A stretch of 14,038 nt of DNA from Lachnoclostridium sp. UBA3775. Its GTDB lineage: Bacteria > Bacillota > Clostridia > Lachnospirales > Lachnospiraceae. The DNA is taken from assembly GCA_002369525.1 (NCBI GenBank), contig DFFN01000098.1, positions 1-14,038 of the forward strand. The letters run 5' to 3'. The notes under the pieces were generated by a model. That model was not told the origin of the DNA, ran no database searches, and saw nothing but the letters and a program-made list of their open reading frames with translations. Each line of letters begins with the position of its first letter. Position 1 is the stretch's first letter. Both the position numbers and the translations under genes were made by a program. Positions 1 to 7,792 of this stretch are shown piece by piece.

Positions 1-630
1 TTTCTTCTTGCCGATGAGATCAACAGAACTTCACCCAAAACTCAGTCTGCACTTCTTGAGGTAATGGAAGAGGGCAAGGCCACGGTTGACGGTGTAGAGC
101 ATTTTCTTCCTGTTCCTTTCACCGTTCTTGCAACTCAGAACCCCTTCGGTTCGGCAGGAACGCAAAAGCTTCCCGAATCACAGCTTGACCGTTTTATGAT
201 ATGCCTTACCATAGGCTATCCGAGCCATCAGGCTGCCGAAGAAATACTTCTCGGAAACATTTCCTCAAAGACTGAAGTTGATTCGATTTTTACCATTGAA
301 GAATTTATAAATGCACAGAAAAAAGTTTCGGAAATAAAGGCAGACCAGTCAATAATTGAATTCATTGTAAATATTTGCGAACAGACCAGAAAGCATAACC
401 TGATTTCCCTGGGCTTAAGTCCCAGAGCAAGCGTTGCCTTGTTTAAAATGGCAAAGGCTACAGCTTTTGTAAATGACAGGGATTATGTTATTCCAGATGA
501 TGTGCTTGAATGTATTGACTGCGTATGCTGTCACAGACTTGTTGTATCCCCCAAAGCCAGAGCTGAAAAGAAGGATGCATCTGCTTTGTTAAAGGAGATC
601 ACAGGCACCTTACAATTACCCAAAATGTAA
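1..630 (+). CDS. MoxR-family AAA+ ATPase, 3' part (5' end outside window)
   Basis: The reading frame is open from the first base, giving the C-terminal 209 residues of a MoxR-type AAA+ ATPase. These proteins hydrolyse ATP in the cytoplasm and are thought to act as chaperones for partner proteins, often membrane or envelope complexes. The visible part begins inside Walker B (LLADEINR), followed by the typical PKTQSALLEVMEEG stretch, the sensor 1 region (FTVLATQNPF), the LPESQLDRFM motif and a sensor 2-like LSPRAS in the lid domain. The Walker A P-loop must lie upstream of the window. The stop at 628-630 is 12 bp before the GTG start of a DUF58 gene, and a transglutaminase-like gene follows, so this is the common MoxR-DUF58-transglutaminase operon. 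The family call is secure; the physiological substrate cannot be read from the sequence. Confidence 0.95.
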   Translation, partial: FLLADEINRTSPKTQSALLEVMEEGKATVDGVEHFLPVPFTVLATQNPFGSAGTQKLPESQLDRFMICLTIGYPSHQAAEEILLGNISSKTEVDSIFTIEEFINAQKKVSEIKADQSIIEFIVNICEQTRKHNLISLGLSPRASVALFKMAKATAFVNDRDYVIPDDVLECIDCVCCHRLVVSPKARAEKKDASALLKEITGTLQLPKM

Positions 631-642
631 CAGGAGAAGAGA

Positions 643-1719
643 GTGAAAGGAAAAAAATTCCGAATTAAAATACACAAGCTTGTGATATATATACTTTTGC
701 TTGCCTTGCTCATATTTCTTTTCTGGTTTAACCACAGAAGGGTATTGCTTATTTTCATAGCCGCTCAGCTTATGACCCTGATTCCCACGATTTTTCTTAT
801 CAGGGGAAGCATTAACACTCCGGAGTTTTCGATAAGAATGCTGAAAGACGAGCAGCCGATAGGAGAGCGAAACGGCTGTGTTACACGGCTCTCATCAAAC
901 AGCATATATCCGTTCTCACGCATTGAAATGAAATATGTTGTTTATCATTCCTTTGAAGAAAATAATAAACACAGCTTTAGGGATTATTTTTCGTTTCTTA
1001 AAGGCGTGAAAGAATATACCTATAATTTTTCTTTTGATTACTGCGGAATCTATCACATAATTGCCGAGGAGATCAGAGTATATGACATGCTTGGCATTGT
1101 ATATATTTTGCTGCCTCCTGTTGAGGCTCATGCCGCGGTAATGCCTAATCAGCATGAAGTCAGAGTAAGCGACGAAAAGCTCGCCCTGAAACCGCTTGAA
1201 GAGGATTTCACGGATCCGACCAAAGGATTTGACGTGTCCGAAATAAAAGAGCTTCGTGAATACCGTGACGGCGACAAGCTCTCTCAGGTACACTGGAAGC
1301 TTTCGACAAAATCAGAGGATCTGATCGTAAAGGAGTATGAACGCCAGGCCGGCACATGCATAGTGATTTCATGCACGGGAGATTTTAAAACCCTGACAGA
1401 AATCAATGAGTATTTTGAGCTTCTTAACTCTTTCGGAAGAGCGCTTATAAAGGAACAGTACTATTTTGAGCTGGTTTATCTCGATAAGGAAGAGCAATCA
1501 CTTGTAAGAATCAGCATAAACAACACCTACGATTTTGATTTGACGATACATAATATGTATTATAAGCTCCTCCCGGTGAGCGCAGAAGAGCTTGTTGAAT
1601 ATTATAGTGAAAATTTTGGCCGTTCGAAGCTTTTTCTTCTTTCGAAGCATGAACCGGGGGAAGGGAACTACAGAGTGGTCGAAAGCTTCAGGAATTTTGC
1701 ACTATATTCGGAGATCTGA
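643..1719 (+). CDS. DUF58 domain membrane protein
   Basis: This 358-residue protein has two N-terminal membrane segments (about residues 12-29 and 33-53) followed by a mainly cytoplasmic domain. The DUF58 signature is clear at about 199-232: SEIKELREYRDGD, then VHWKLSTKSEDLIVKEYE. The FDYCGIYHI...VYDMLGIV stretch at 131-153 is the usual upstream beta-rich part of the family. DUF58 proteins are almost always encoded beside MoxR ATPases and are presumed partners, some with a von Willebrand A-like fold; their biochemical role is unsettled. The GTG start at 643 is supported by AGGAGA at 632-637. The gene follows the ATPase by 12 bp and ends 3 bp before the next start, so the three genes are very probably co-transcribed. 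Confidence 0.93.
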   Translation: MKGKKFRIKIHKLVIYILLLALLIFLFWFNHRRVLLIFIAAQLMTLIPTIFLIRGSINTPEFSIRMLKDEQPIGERNGCVTRLSSNSIYPFSRIEMKYVVYHSFEENNKHSFRDYFSFLKGVKEYTYNFSFDYCGIYHIIAEEIRVYDMLGIVYILLPPVEAHAAVMPNQHEVRVSDEKLALKPLEEDFTDPTKGFDVSEIKELREYRDGDKLSQVHWKLSTKSEDLIVKEYERQAGTCIVISCTGDFKTLTEINEYFELLNSFGRALIKEQYYFELVYLDKEEQSLVRISINNTYDFDLTIHNMYYKLLPVSAEELVEYYSENFGRSKLFLLSKHEPGEGNYRVVESFRNFALYSEI

Positions 1720-1722
1720 TAA

Positions 1723-4395
1723 ATGTTTAAAAAGAAAGATCCAAAACCTGTAAGACAATTTATCGAATCGGGTATCCACATGGAAGAACTCGAAACCCAG
1801 AGAAGATCGCTTAAAAATAATTTTTTTAAGTGTCTTTGGAATGCCTTTCTGATTTTTTCTTTTCTCATAGGTCATCTGGGCTTTTTTGTCTCGGCTTTTG
1901 ATCTTCCTTGCAATATACCAATGCTTGCTCTTTGCTGTGCCGCAATATCGTTATATATGTCATTTCTATATCTGACATCTCTGACCTACAACATAGGCTA
2001 TATCGCTTTGCCCTTTATTGTCGCTTTTATTTCGATTTCCATGTACAGGATTGTAAACAGCGGCTTTTCGGCAATCAGGACGCTGATGATAAAATATGTC
2101 GATAAGATCATGAGCCTTCCTACGACGCGTGAATTTAACGAATATTATTCAAACAGAAGAGTATCGATAACTGTCTGTCTTTCGGTTATCTCCGTTTTGC
2201 TCGCAATTTTCATCAATATGTGGGTTTCGAGAAGAAGGAGCGCTCTTCATCCTATAATTTTTACGATCATATTATGTGAATTTTCAATATATCTCAGCGA
2301 CGATTTTTCCTATCTTTATCTGGGAATCATTATTCTGTCGATCATCCTGTATATTCTTACTAAGCTTAATGACAGCGGTGAATTCATTTACAAAAAGCGT
2401 TTCAGGGCTTATTCCGTAAAAAGGAAGGAAATCACTCTAAACAAATCCGTGGTCAGCAGAAGATCAAATCTTGCAGTGGCTTCCGTACTTGTTATCGGCT
2501 CTATTCTTGCGGTCATAATTTTGACCTCGGGGATGTCAAAGCTTTATTTTTCAAAAAATACGAAGCTTAAACAGAAAACGGATCAGGTTGTTGCAAATGT
2601 TGCAGCCTACGGTCTGCAGTATTATACCGGAAATTCGGCCGGAAACGGCGGAATGGACAACGGCAAGGTTGGCGGTGTTGCAAATGTAATCCAGGACGGA
2701 CTTACCGATATTTCCGTGGATTTCGTACCTTACACCCAGGATGAGGTGTTTCTTCCGATGTTTATAGGCTCGGATTACAGTACATATCTTAACAGGTGGG
2801 AACAGGACAAAAGAATAAATGATTTTGAATATGATACCAATAAATATATACTTGAATATGCTTATGAGCATAATGAGGATAAATTGTTCAATAAAGCTGC
2901 AAAAACTTCAATGAGAATTAAAAATGAAGATCTTGATACGGTGAGCTTCGGTATATATTACAGTTCGGACAAAGACAGGCAGTGGAAGAGTATGAACAGG
3001 CAGGAGGCCGTTATTTTCAGAAATTATACTCCTAATCTTTTCAATCAAAAAGAGCTTCAGAAAATCATTTCTTACAGAAATGTGGGTAAAAACGAGGCCT
3101 ATTCCAATGCTTATATTTATGATAGATATTCGGCATCAAACAAGGCCGGTCTTTATGCCGTTCAGAGAATCTGCAGAAATCAGAACTGGAATTATACCAC
3201 ACCGTATCATGCAGGCTCTGTTTCCAACATGACCGAAGATGAAATAATGGAAACCTTCGGAAATGTTGAGAAGCTTGCAAAAGAAGAATTCAGACTGATA
3301 GAAAAGGTTCAGGACTATCTCAGGGAAAACTATATTTACACACTTGCACCGGGAAATACTCCCAGAGGATACGATCCGATAGAATACTTCCTTAATGACA
3401 ACAAAAAAGGATATTGCGTATATTTTGCATCTTCAGCTGCACTCATGTTAAAACATCTCGGCATTCCGGCAAGATATGTTGAGGGTTATGCTTTTGATAT
3501 AACAGCCCTTGACGATGCCGGAAATGTACGAACAATATACGGTGAAGACGAAACAGACAGAAATATTGTTGACGACGGTTCGGTCATTTCATCCGGCAAT
3601 GAGCTTGATAAGCTCCAGGAGCAGATGAAAAAGGACGGTCTTGTTGATAATGTTGTGGAAAGCGATAAGCTGAATGATGAAATCATCATTTATGACGGCT
3701 ATAACGGGCTCGGACTGGGAAAAGACAATATTGTTGAAATAGAACTCACGGACCGTAATGCACATGCCTGGGTTGAGGTTTATATCTATGGATTCGGCTG
3801 GATGCCTTTTGAGTTTACTCAGGCTAACGAGGTTGAAGCAGGCACCGGAAACGACATAATTTCAAGACTTCTGGCATCAAACGGTTTCTTTTCCGATGAT
3901 ACATTAAACAACGATACAGGCAATGATTTTATCGATAATACAAAAGCAGCCCAGGCTGCAATAGAAAAAGGCTTTAAGAATACCTTTGTTCTGGTGATTT
4001 ATCTTGCAATTGCTTTGTTTATATTAAGAAAGGCATATATTGCATCAAGGCTGTATTTTGTAAAGAAGGAGTCGCGAGTCGTAAATCAGTACAGATATTT
4101 AAGCAATATGATGCGAAGCATCATGTTAAAAGATTCGCGTAAGGACAAGGAAAAGAATGAAAACATCAATACAATGATCATAAGTCACAAGGAATTCGAC
4201 AGAATTGCCATCAATTATTTTCATTCTGACAGCGAACTTGTTGCGGATTATCTGAGCGAACTTGTTGAATATAATTATGACGGATCGTCTGATAAAAAAA
4301 CCGAAAAAGCTAAAGAAATCACAAGGAAATTCCGTGCAGTCAAAAAAAATATAAAGCTTTATCTGCCCTGGTACAAACGTTTTATAACCATCTGA
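1723..4395 (+). CDS. TgpA-like membrane protein with extracytoplasmic transglutaminase-like domain
   Basis: This 890-residue membrane protein has about seven N-terminal hydrophobic segments (roughly 38-57, 64-85, 91-110, 147-168, 175-192, 196-213, 249-270), a large region of about 480 residues that should lie outside the membrane, one more membrane segment (754-774), and a lysine-rich cytoplasmic tail of about 115 residues. A transglutaminase-like papain-fold core is visible: Cys565 in KKGYCVYFASSAALMLKHLGIPARYVEGY, His681 in NAHAWVEV, and Glu697 in GWMPFEFT where classical members have Asp. About 80 acidic residues (592-672) separate the Cys and His blocks. The ATG at 1723 uses GGAG at 1710-1713, inside the end of the DUF58 gene, and follows that gene's TGA by 3 bp, suggesting translational coupling. 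By analogy with TgpA it may cleave or crosslink envelope peptides or proteins, but the substrate is unknown. Confidence 0.88.
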   Translation: MFKKKDPKPVRQFIESGIHMEELETQRRSLKNNFFKCLWNAFLIFSFLIGHLGFFVSAFDLPCNIPMLALCCAAISLYMSFLYLTSLTYNIGYIALPFIVAFISISMYRIVNSGFSAIRTLMIKYVDKIMSLPTTREFNEYYSNRRVSITVCLSVISVLLAIFINMWVSRRRSALHPIIFTIILCEFSIYLSDDFSYLYLGIIILSIILYILTKLNDSGEFIYKKRFRAYSVKRKEITLNKSVVSRRSNLAVASVLVIGSILAVIILTSGMSKLYFSKNTKLKQKTDQVVANVAAYGLQYYTGNSAGNGGMDNGKVGGVANVIQDGLTDISVDFVPYTQDEVFLPMFIGSDYSTYLNRWEQDKRINDFEYDTNKYILEYAYEHNEDKLFNKAAKTSMRIKNEDLDTVSFGIYYSSDKDRQWKSMNRQEAVIFRNYTPNLFNQKELQKIISYRNVGKNEAYSNAYIYDRYSASNKAGLYAVQRICRNQNWNYTTPYHAGSVSNMTEDEIMETFGNVEKLAKEEFRLIEKVQDYLRENYIYTLAPGNTPRGYDPIEYFLNDNKKGYCVYFASSAALMLKHLGIPARYVEGYAFDITALDDAGNVRTIYGEDETDRNIVDDGSVISSGNELDKLQEQMKKDGLVDNVVESDKLNDEIIIYDGYNGLGLGKDNIVEIELTDRNAHAWVEVYIYGFGWMPFEFTQANEVEAGTGNDIISRLLASNGFFSDDTLNNDTGNDFIDNTKAAQAAIEKGFKNTFVLVIYLAIALFILRKAYIASRLYFVKKESRVVNQYRYLSNMMRSIMLKDSRKDKEKNENINTMIISHKEFDRIAINYFHSDSELVADYLSELVEYNYDGSSDKKTEKAKEITRKFRAVKKNIKLYLPWYKRFITI

Positions 4396-4440
4396 TAACC
4401 GCAATGTATACGGAAAAGAGCAGTAACAGAGCGAAATATA

Positions 4441-4472
4441 TCTATCGGAAAAATATCTGTTTTTCCGATAGA
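4441..4472. repeat. Perfect inverted repeat (13-6-13), candidate dif/lox-like recombination site
   Basis: The arm TCTATCGGAAAAA at 4441-4453 is repeated exactly in inverted orientation as TTTTTCCGATAGA at 4460-4472, around the asymmetric hexamer TATCTG (4454-4459). The inner 28 bp (4443-4470) fit the 11-6-11 layout of dif sites. The 13-bp perfect arms with an asymmetric core recall lox-type sites used by a single recombinase. The site lies 5 bp upstream of the -35 element of a XerS-like recombinase gene. Neither strand has a U-tract straight after the stem, so it is a poor intrinsic terminator. The recombination-site role is inference; an operator or a weak transcript end for the upstream operon remain possible. 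Confidence 0.6.
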
Positions 4473-4477
4473 AAGAC

Positions 4478-4506
4478 TTGATTTTTACTAAATATGGTGC
4501 TATAAT
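4478..4506 (+). promoter_or_regulatory. Sigma-A extended -10 promoter of the recombinase gene
   Basis: The -35 box TTGATT (4478-4483) is followed after 17 bp by a perfect -10 TATAAT (4501-4506), preceded by TG at 4498-4499 as an extended -10. Transcription should start near 4513, leaving a leader of about 24 nt. The inverted repeat at 4441-4472 ends 5 bp upstream of the -35, so a protein bound there could affect polymerase. The gene is therefore probably not dependent on readthrough from the upstream operon. Confidence 0.8.
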
Positions 4507-4536
4507 ACATTATTATCAATCTTGAAAGGTTTTGTC

Positions 4537-5640
4537 ATGGGCAAGGATTCAGATTATTATCGCGAGAAAAAATATCTTCAGAAAGAAAAACTTTCCGAGC
4601 TTTTATATGAGCTTCCGGATTTTGCAACTAAGTTTATAAACGATAAAAGGCTTCGTACACAGACAAGTACGCTGATACAATATTGTTATGATCTGATAAC
4701 ATTCTACAATTATCTGCTTGAAAAAAATCCGTACTTCAAAAAGCATCGTTCATCGATCAAGGAATTCACTTACGATGATATGAAAAGCCTTTCATATGAT
4801 GATGTTAACGAATATATGCTTTATCTTGAATTTAACGTTCCTACCAAGAACAATCCCAATGCCAAAAAACATGAAAACGGCAAACGTGCGATTGCCAGAA
4901 AAATGTCACCCTTACGCGGTATGTTTCAGTTTCATTTCGAACACGGCAACATAGATTCAAATCCTATGACCTTGGTTAAATTACCGTCATTAAAAAAGGA
5001 TAAAAACATCATCAGGCTCGATGCAGAGGAAACTTCGGATATTTTAAATTGTGTAGACAATATATCGGGTTCAACCAGTGCAAAAATGGCTAAATACAGA
5101 GAACGGACCAAATTAAGAGATCTTGCAATCATGACTTTATTATTAGGTACCGGCATGCGTGTTTCCGAATGTGCGGGCCTTGATCTAAATGATGTGAATT
5201 TTACCGATAATTCGCTTGTGATCGTCAGAAAAGGCGGCGGTCAGGATGTAATTTACTTTGGCGACGAAGTAGGCGAAGCGCTTGAAAACTATATAGATAA
5301 CGAGCGCCCGGCACTAAATGCAAAAGCCCGTGAAGGTGACGAAGATGCACTTTTCTACAGCCTGCAGGGCAAAAGGATTTCGGTAGATGCGCTTGAAAAT
5401 CTTGTTAAAAAATTCGGGAAAATTGCTGTTCCGAACAAAAAAATCACGCCACATAAGCTGCGTTCTACCTATGGTACGGCTCTGTACCGCGAAACAGGCG
5501 ACATACGCCTTGTAGCAGATGTTCTGGGACATGAAAATGTCAACACAACCGTTCAATATTATGCTGCAATCGAGGATGAACATAAACGTATGGCGGCAGG
5601 TGCTGTTAAAATGCGGGATAAGAAAAAAAAATTTGACTGA
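4537..5640 (+). CDS. XerS-like tyrosine recombinase
   Basis: This 367-residue tyrosine recombinase has an N-terminal core-binding (SAM-like) domain at about 25-150 and a C-terminal catalytic domain at about 155-350. The active-site set is complete: Arg208 (GTGMRVSE), Lys232 (VRKGGG), His306 and Arg309 (PHKLRSTYG), His332 (LGHENVNTT) and nucleophile Tyr341 (VQYYAAI). The length and the insert-rich N-terminal half resemble streptococcal XerS (about 356 residues) more than the roughly 300-residue XerC/XerD. XerS acts alone at a single dif-like site to resolve chromosome dimers. The ATG at 4537 is chosen because GAAAGG (4524-4529) sits 7 nt upstream; a TTG at 4522 in the same frame overlaps that site and has none of its own. 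No phage genes flank it. A mobile-element integrase is the alternative, but the context is housekeeping. The XerS assignment is by remembered similarity. Confidence 0.87.
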   Translation: MGKDSDYYREKKYLQKEKLSELLYELPDFATKFINDKRLRTQTSTLIQYCYDLITFYNYLLEKNPYFKKHRSSIKEFTYDDMKSLSYDDVNEYMLYLEFNVPTKNNPNAKKHENGKRAIARKMSPLRGMFQFHFEHGNIDSNPMTLVKLPSLKKDKNIIRLDAEETSDILNCVDNISGSTSAKMAKYRERTKLRDLAIMTLLLGTGMRVSECAGLDLNDVNFTDNSLVIVRKGGGQDVIYFGDEVGEALENYIDNERPALNAKAREGDEDALFYSLQGKRISVDALENLVKKFGKIAVPNKKITPHKLRSTYGTALYRETGDIRLVADVLGHENVNTTVQYYAAIEDEHKRMAAGAVKMRDKKKKFD

Positions 5641-5657
5641 TTAAACCTTTTTTTCTT
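5620..5657. terminator. Weak A/T-only hairpin between convergent genes
   Basis: AAGAAAAAAA (5620-5629) can pair with TTTTTTTCTT (5648-5657), with a loop of 18 nt. It is the only stem seen in the 22-bp gap between the convergent recombinase and miaB stops, and could act as a bidirectional transcript end. It has a single G-C pair and starts inside the recombinase coding sequence, so support is weak. Confidence 0.25.
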
Positions 5658-5662
5658 GTTAA

Positions 5663-7156
5663 TTAATCCAAGTTTAAAACGGATCCTGTATAATAAAAGC
5701 CTTTGCATTCTTCAAGCTTGACCTTAACGATGCATCCGAGAAGCCGGTTTTCACCTTTAAAATGCACCAGCATATTATTGTCCATTCTTCCTGTTAAAGT
5801 ATCCTTAGATTCATTGATTTCTTCGACCAAAACATCGACTGTGCTTCCTACGGCTTTATCTGCAAGCTTTTCGCTTGTTTCGTGAATAAGCGCCAGCAAT
5901 CTGTCAAAACGCTCGGAAACAACGTTTTCAGGCACCTGATCGGGATATGACGCTGCCGGTGTGCCCGTACGCTTTGAATACTGGAAGGTATAGGCGGATG
6001 AAAAAACTGCCTGTCTGACAACATCTAAGGTGTCCTCAAAATCCTCCTCGGTTTCACCCGGGAAACCAACGATAATGTCTGTCGTAAGGGCCGCACCGGG
6101 TATTTTGTCTTTGATCTTTTTAACCAGGTCAAGATAATCTTCCTTGGTATAATGTCTGTTCATTTTTTGAAGAATACGGCTGGAACCGCTCTGCATCGGC
6201 AGATGCACATGCTTGCATACCTTGGGATTGTTTGCTATCTCTTCTATCAGTTTGTCTGACAGATCCTTTGGATGTGGCGTCATGAAACGGATTCGCATAA
6301 GCCCCGGAACCTCTGAAACCATTTTTAAAAGCTCGGGAAAATCCTTTTTACATTCTTCGGGAATATCAGATGATTTTCTGAAATCATTTCCATATGAATT
6401 GACGTTCTGACCGAGAAGCATGACTTCCTTTACACCGTTATTGACAAGTCTTTTGACTTCCGCAACAATCTCATCCGGTCTTCTGCTTTTTTCACGTCCG
6501 CGTACATAAGGAACAATACAGTAGGTGCAGAAATTGTTGCAGCCGTAGCTGATATTTACGCCGGCTTTAAAGCTGAATTTCTGTTCGCTCGGAAGATTTT
6601 CAACAATTTTATCGGATGCTGCAAGTACCCTGACCAACGGCTTCCTGTCTTTTCTGTTCAGGCATTCGTACAGAAGCTCGGCAAACATATACAGATTATG
6701 GGTGCCGAAAACAAGATCTACAAAGCCGTAGCTTGTCCTGATCTTTTCTACGACATGTTCCTCCTGCATCATACATCCGCATAAAGCTATGAGCATGTTG
6801 GGATTCTTCTTCTTAAGATTGCCCAAAAAACCTACTCTTCCGTAAACCTTTAAATTGGCGTTTTCACGTACCGTACAGGTATTGTAGATCACAAAATCTG
6901 CGCTTTTCTCTCCTGTTGCCTCAATGAATCCGATCGCGGACATAATTCCTGAAAGCTTTTCCGAATCTTTTGCATTCATCTGGCAGCCGAAGGTTTCAAC
7001 ATGATATGCGGGAGTATGGCCGATGCGCTCAGACAGTTCCTTTATTCCTGAACGCAGTTTTTTCATGAAATAATATTGTCTTTCCGGCTCTCTTTCGGGG
7101 GCAGGGAGCGTTATGTCGATTTTACTGAAAAGTTCCTCTAGATAATCCTGATTCAT
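5663..7156 (-). CDS. miaB: tRNA-2-methylthio-N6-dimethylallyladenosine synthase MiaB
   Basis: MiaB is a cytoplasmic radical-SAM methylthiotransferase that converts i6A37 to ms2i6A37 in tRNAs reading UNN codons. The 497-residue protein has the full layout. The N-terminal UPF0004 domain carries three cluster cysteines (Cys58 in ETFGCQMNAKDSE, Cys94 in YNTCTVRENA, Cys128 in LCGCMMQE). The radical-SAM CxxxCxxC is at 206/210/213 (YGCNNFCTYCIVPYVRGREKSR), and a TRAM RNA-binding domain occupies about the last 65 residues. The TCTVRENA and VPYVRGREKSR forms point to MiaB rather than RimO or MtaB. An N-terminal extension of about 50 residues is usual in Firmicute MiaB. The ATG at 7156 has AAGGAAAA about 7 nt upstream. 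It is the last gene of the leftward operon, 28 bp after the cyclo-ligase, and is not beside mutS or miaA here. Confidence 0.96.
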   Translation of the reverse strand: MNQDYLEELFSKIDITLPAPEREPERQYYFMKKLRSGIKELSERIGHTPAYHVETFGCQMNAKDSEKLSGIMSAIGFIEATGEKSADFVIYNTCTVRENANLKVYGRVGFLGNLKKKNPNMLIALCGCMMQEEHVVEKIRTSYGFVDLVFGTHNLYMFAELLYECLNRKDRKPLVRVLAASDKIVENLPSEQKFSFKAGVNISYGCNNFCTYCIVPYVRGREKSRRPDEIVAEVKRLVNNGVKEVMLLGQNVNSYGNDFRKSSDIPEECKKDFPELLKMVSEVPGLMRIRFMTPHPKDLSDKLIEEIANNPKVCKHVHLPMQSGSSRILQKMNRHYTKEDYLDLVKKIKDKIPGAALTTDIIVGFPGETEEDFEDTLDVVRQAVFSSAYTFQYSKRTGTPAASYPDQVPENVVSERFDRLLALIHETSEKLADKAVGSTVDVLVEEINESKDTLTGRMDNNMLVHFKGENRLLGCIVKVKLEECKGFYYTGSVLNLD

Positions 7157-7184
7157 TAATGGTTTTCCTTTTTGTTAAACATTT

Positions 7185-7772
7185 TTAATATGTATTGACC
7201 TCAGTTATTATTCGGTCCGACGGCATATCATATTTATCGACAGGAAGACTGTCAGCCTTCTCAAGCTCATATGCAAGCATAAGCTTGAAAATATCGTATC
7301 CTTTATATTTTTCAAGAAACCTGTCGTAATATCCTCCTCCGTAACCGAGGCGGTTCCTTTTTTCGTCAAAGGCTATACCCGGTAAAATAAGAAGATATTT
7401 TTTATCCTTTACGATTTCGGCTTTTTCGGCACTGTCGCCGGGTTCCAAGATACCGTATCTGCCCTCAGAAAGCTCTTTAAGTGAGTTGATATAGAAAAAT
7501 TCCATATCATGTCCTTCAAGAGTTTTCGGAACAGCAACTTTCTTTTTGTTTGCAAGTGCATGATTTATAAGAAAATGAGTGTTCACTTCCGAACTGAAGC
7601 TGGCATAGCTCAGTATAACATCGGAATTTATATATTCCGCAGAGGAAATTACTTTTTTCGTTATTATTGTCGAATATACCATGATACGTTCGATTGTTAG
7701 ATTGGAACGTATCTTTTTCATATGCTCGCGAAGAGCGGTTTTGTTTTCAAATTCATTAGCTTGGACGGGCAT
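7185..7772 (-). CDS. 5-formyltetrahydrofolate cyclo-ligase
   Basis: This cytoplasmic enzyme uses ATP to convert 5-formyl-THF to 5,10-methenyl-THF, returning a storage folate to the one-carbon pool. The 195-residue protein has the N-terminal nucleotide-binding start (KTALREHMKKIRSNL, 11-25), GILEP at 107-111, and the family signature LPGIAFDEKRNRLGYGGGYYDRFL at about 130-153. The length is typical (about 180-200). The ATG at 7772 is chosen because GGGAGG (7779-7784) lies 6 nt upstream. A TTG eight codons earlier (7796) is in frame but overlaps the stop of the preceding gene and has no ribosome binding site. It starts 20 bp after the COG2509 flavoprotein and is followed by miaB, so it is inside the leftward operon. 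Family symbols such as ygfA, yqgN or fau exist in other species. Confidence 0.94.
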   Translation of the reverse strand: MPVQANEFENKTALREHMKKIRSNLTIERIMVYSTIITKKVISSAEYINSDVILSYASFSSEVNTHFLINHALANKKKVAVPKTLEGHDMEFFYINSLKELSEGRYGILEPGDSAEKAEIVKDKKYLLILPGIAFDEKRNRLGYGGGYYDRFLEKYKGYDIFKLMLAYELEKADSLPVDKYDMPSDRIITEVNTY

Positions 7773-7792
7773 CTGACACCTCCCTTTTCCGG

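Noticed and set aside
4441..4480. Reading the inverted repeat as the intrinsic terminator of the transglutaminase operon
   Set aside because: The stem is A/T-rich and is followed by AAGACTTG rather than a U-tract on the + strand, and there is no U-tract on the - strand. The nearest T-run is 9 nt downstream, inside the promoter. It cannot be excluded but is not the best reading.
4522..4536. TTG at 4522 as the recombinase start
   Set aside because: It overlaps the GAAAGG ribosome binding site that serves the ATG at 4537 and has no ribosome binding site of its own.
4396..5662. Integrated mobile element with integrase and attachment site
   Set aside because: There are no phage, transfer or cargo genes, no tRNA gene and no second copy of the repeat in the window; the recombinase is flanked by housekeeping genes on both sides.
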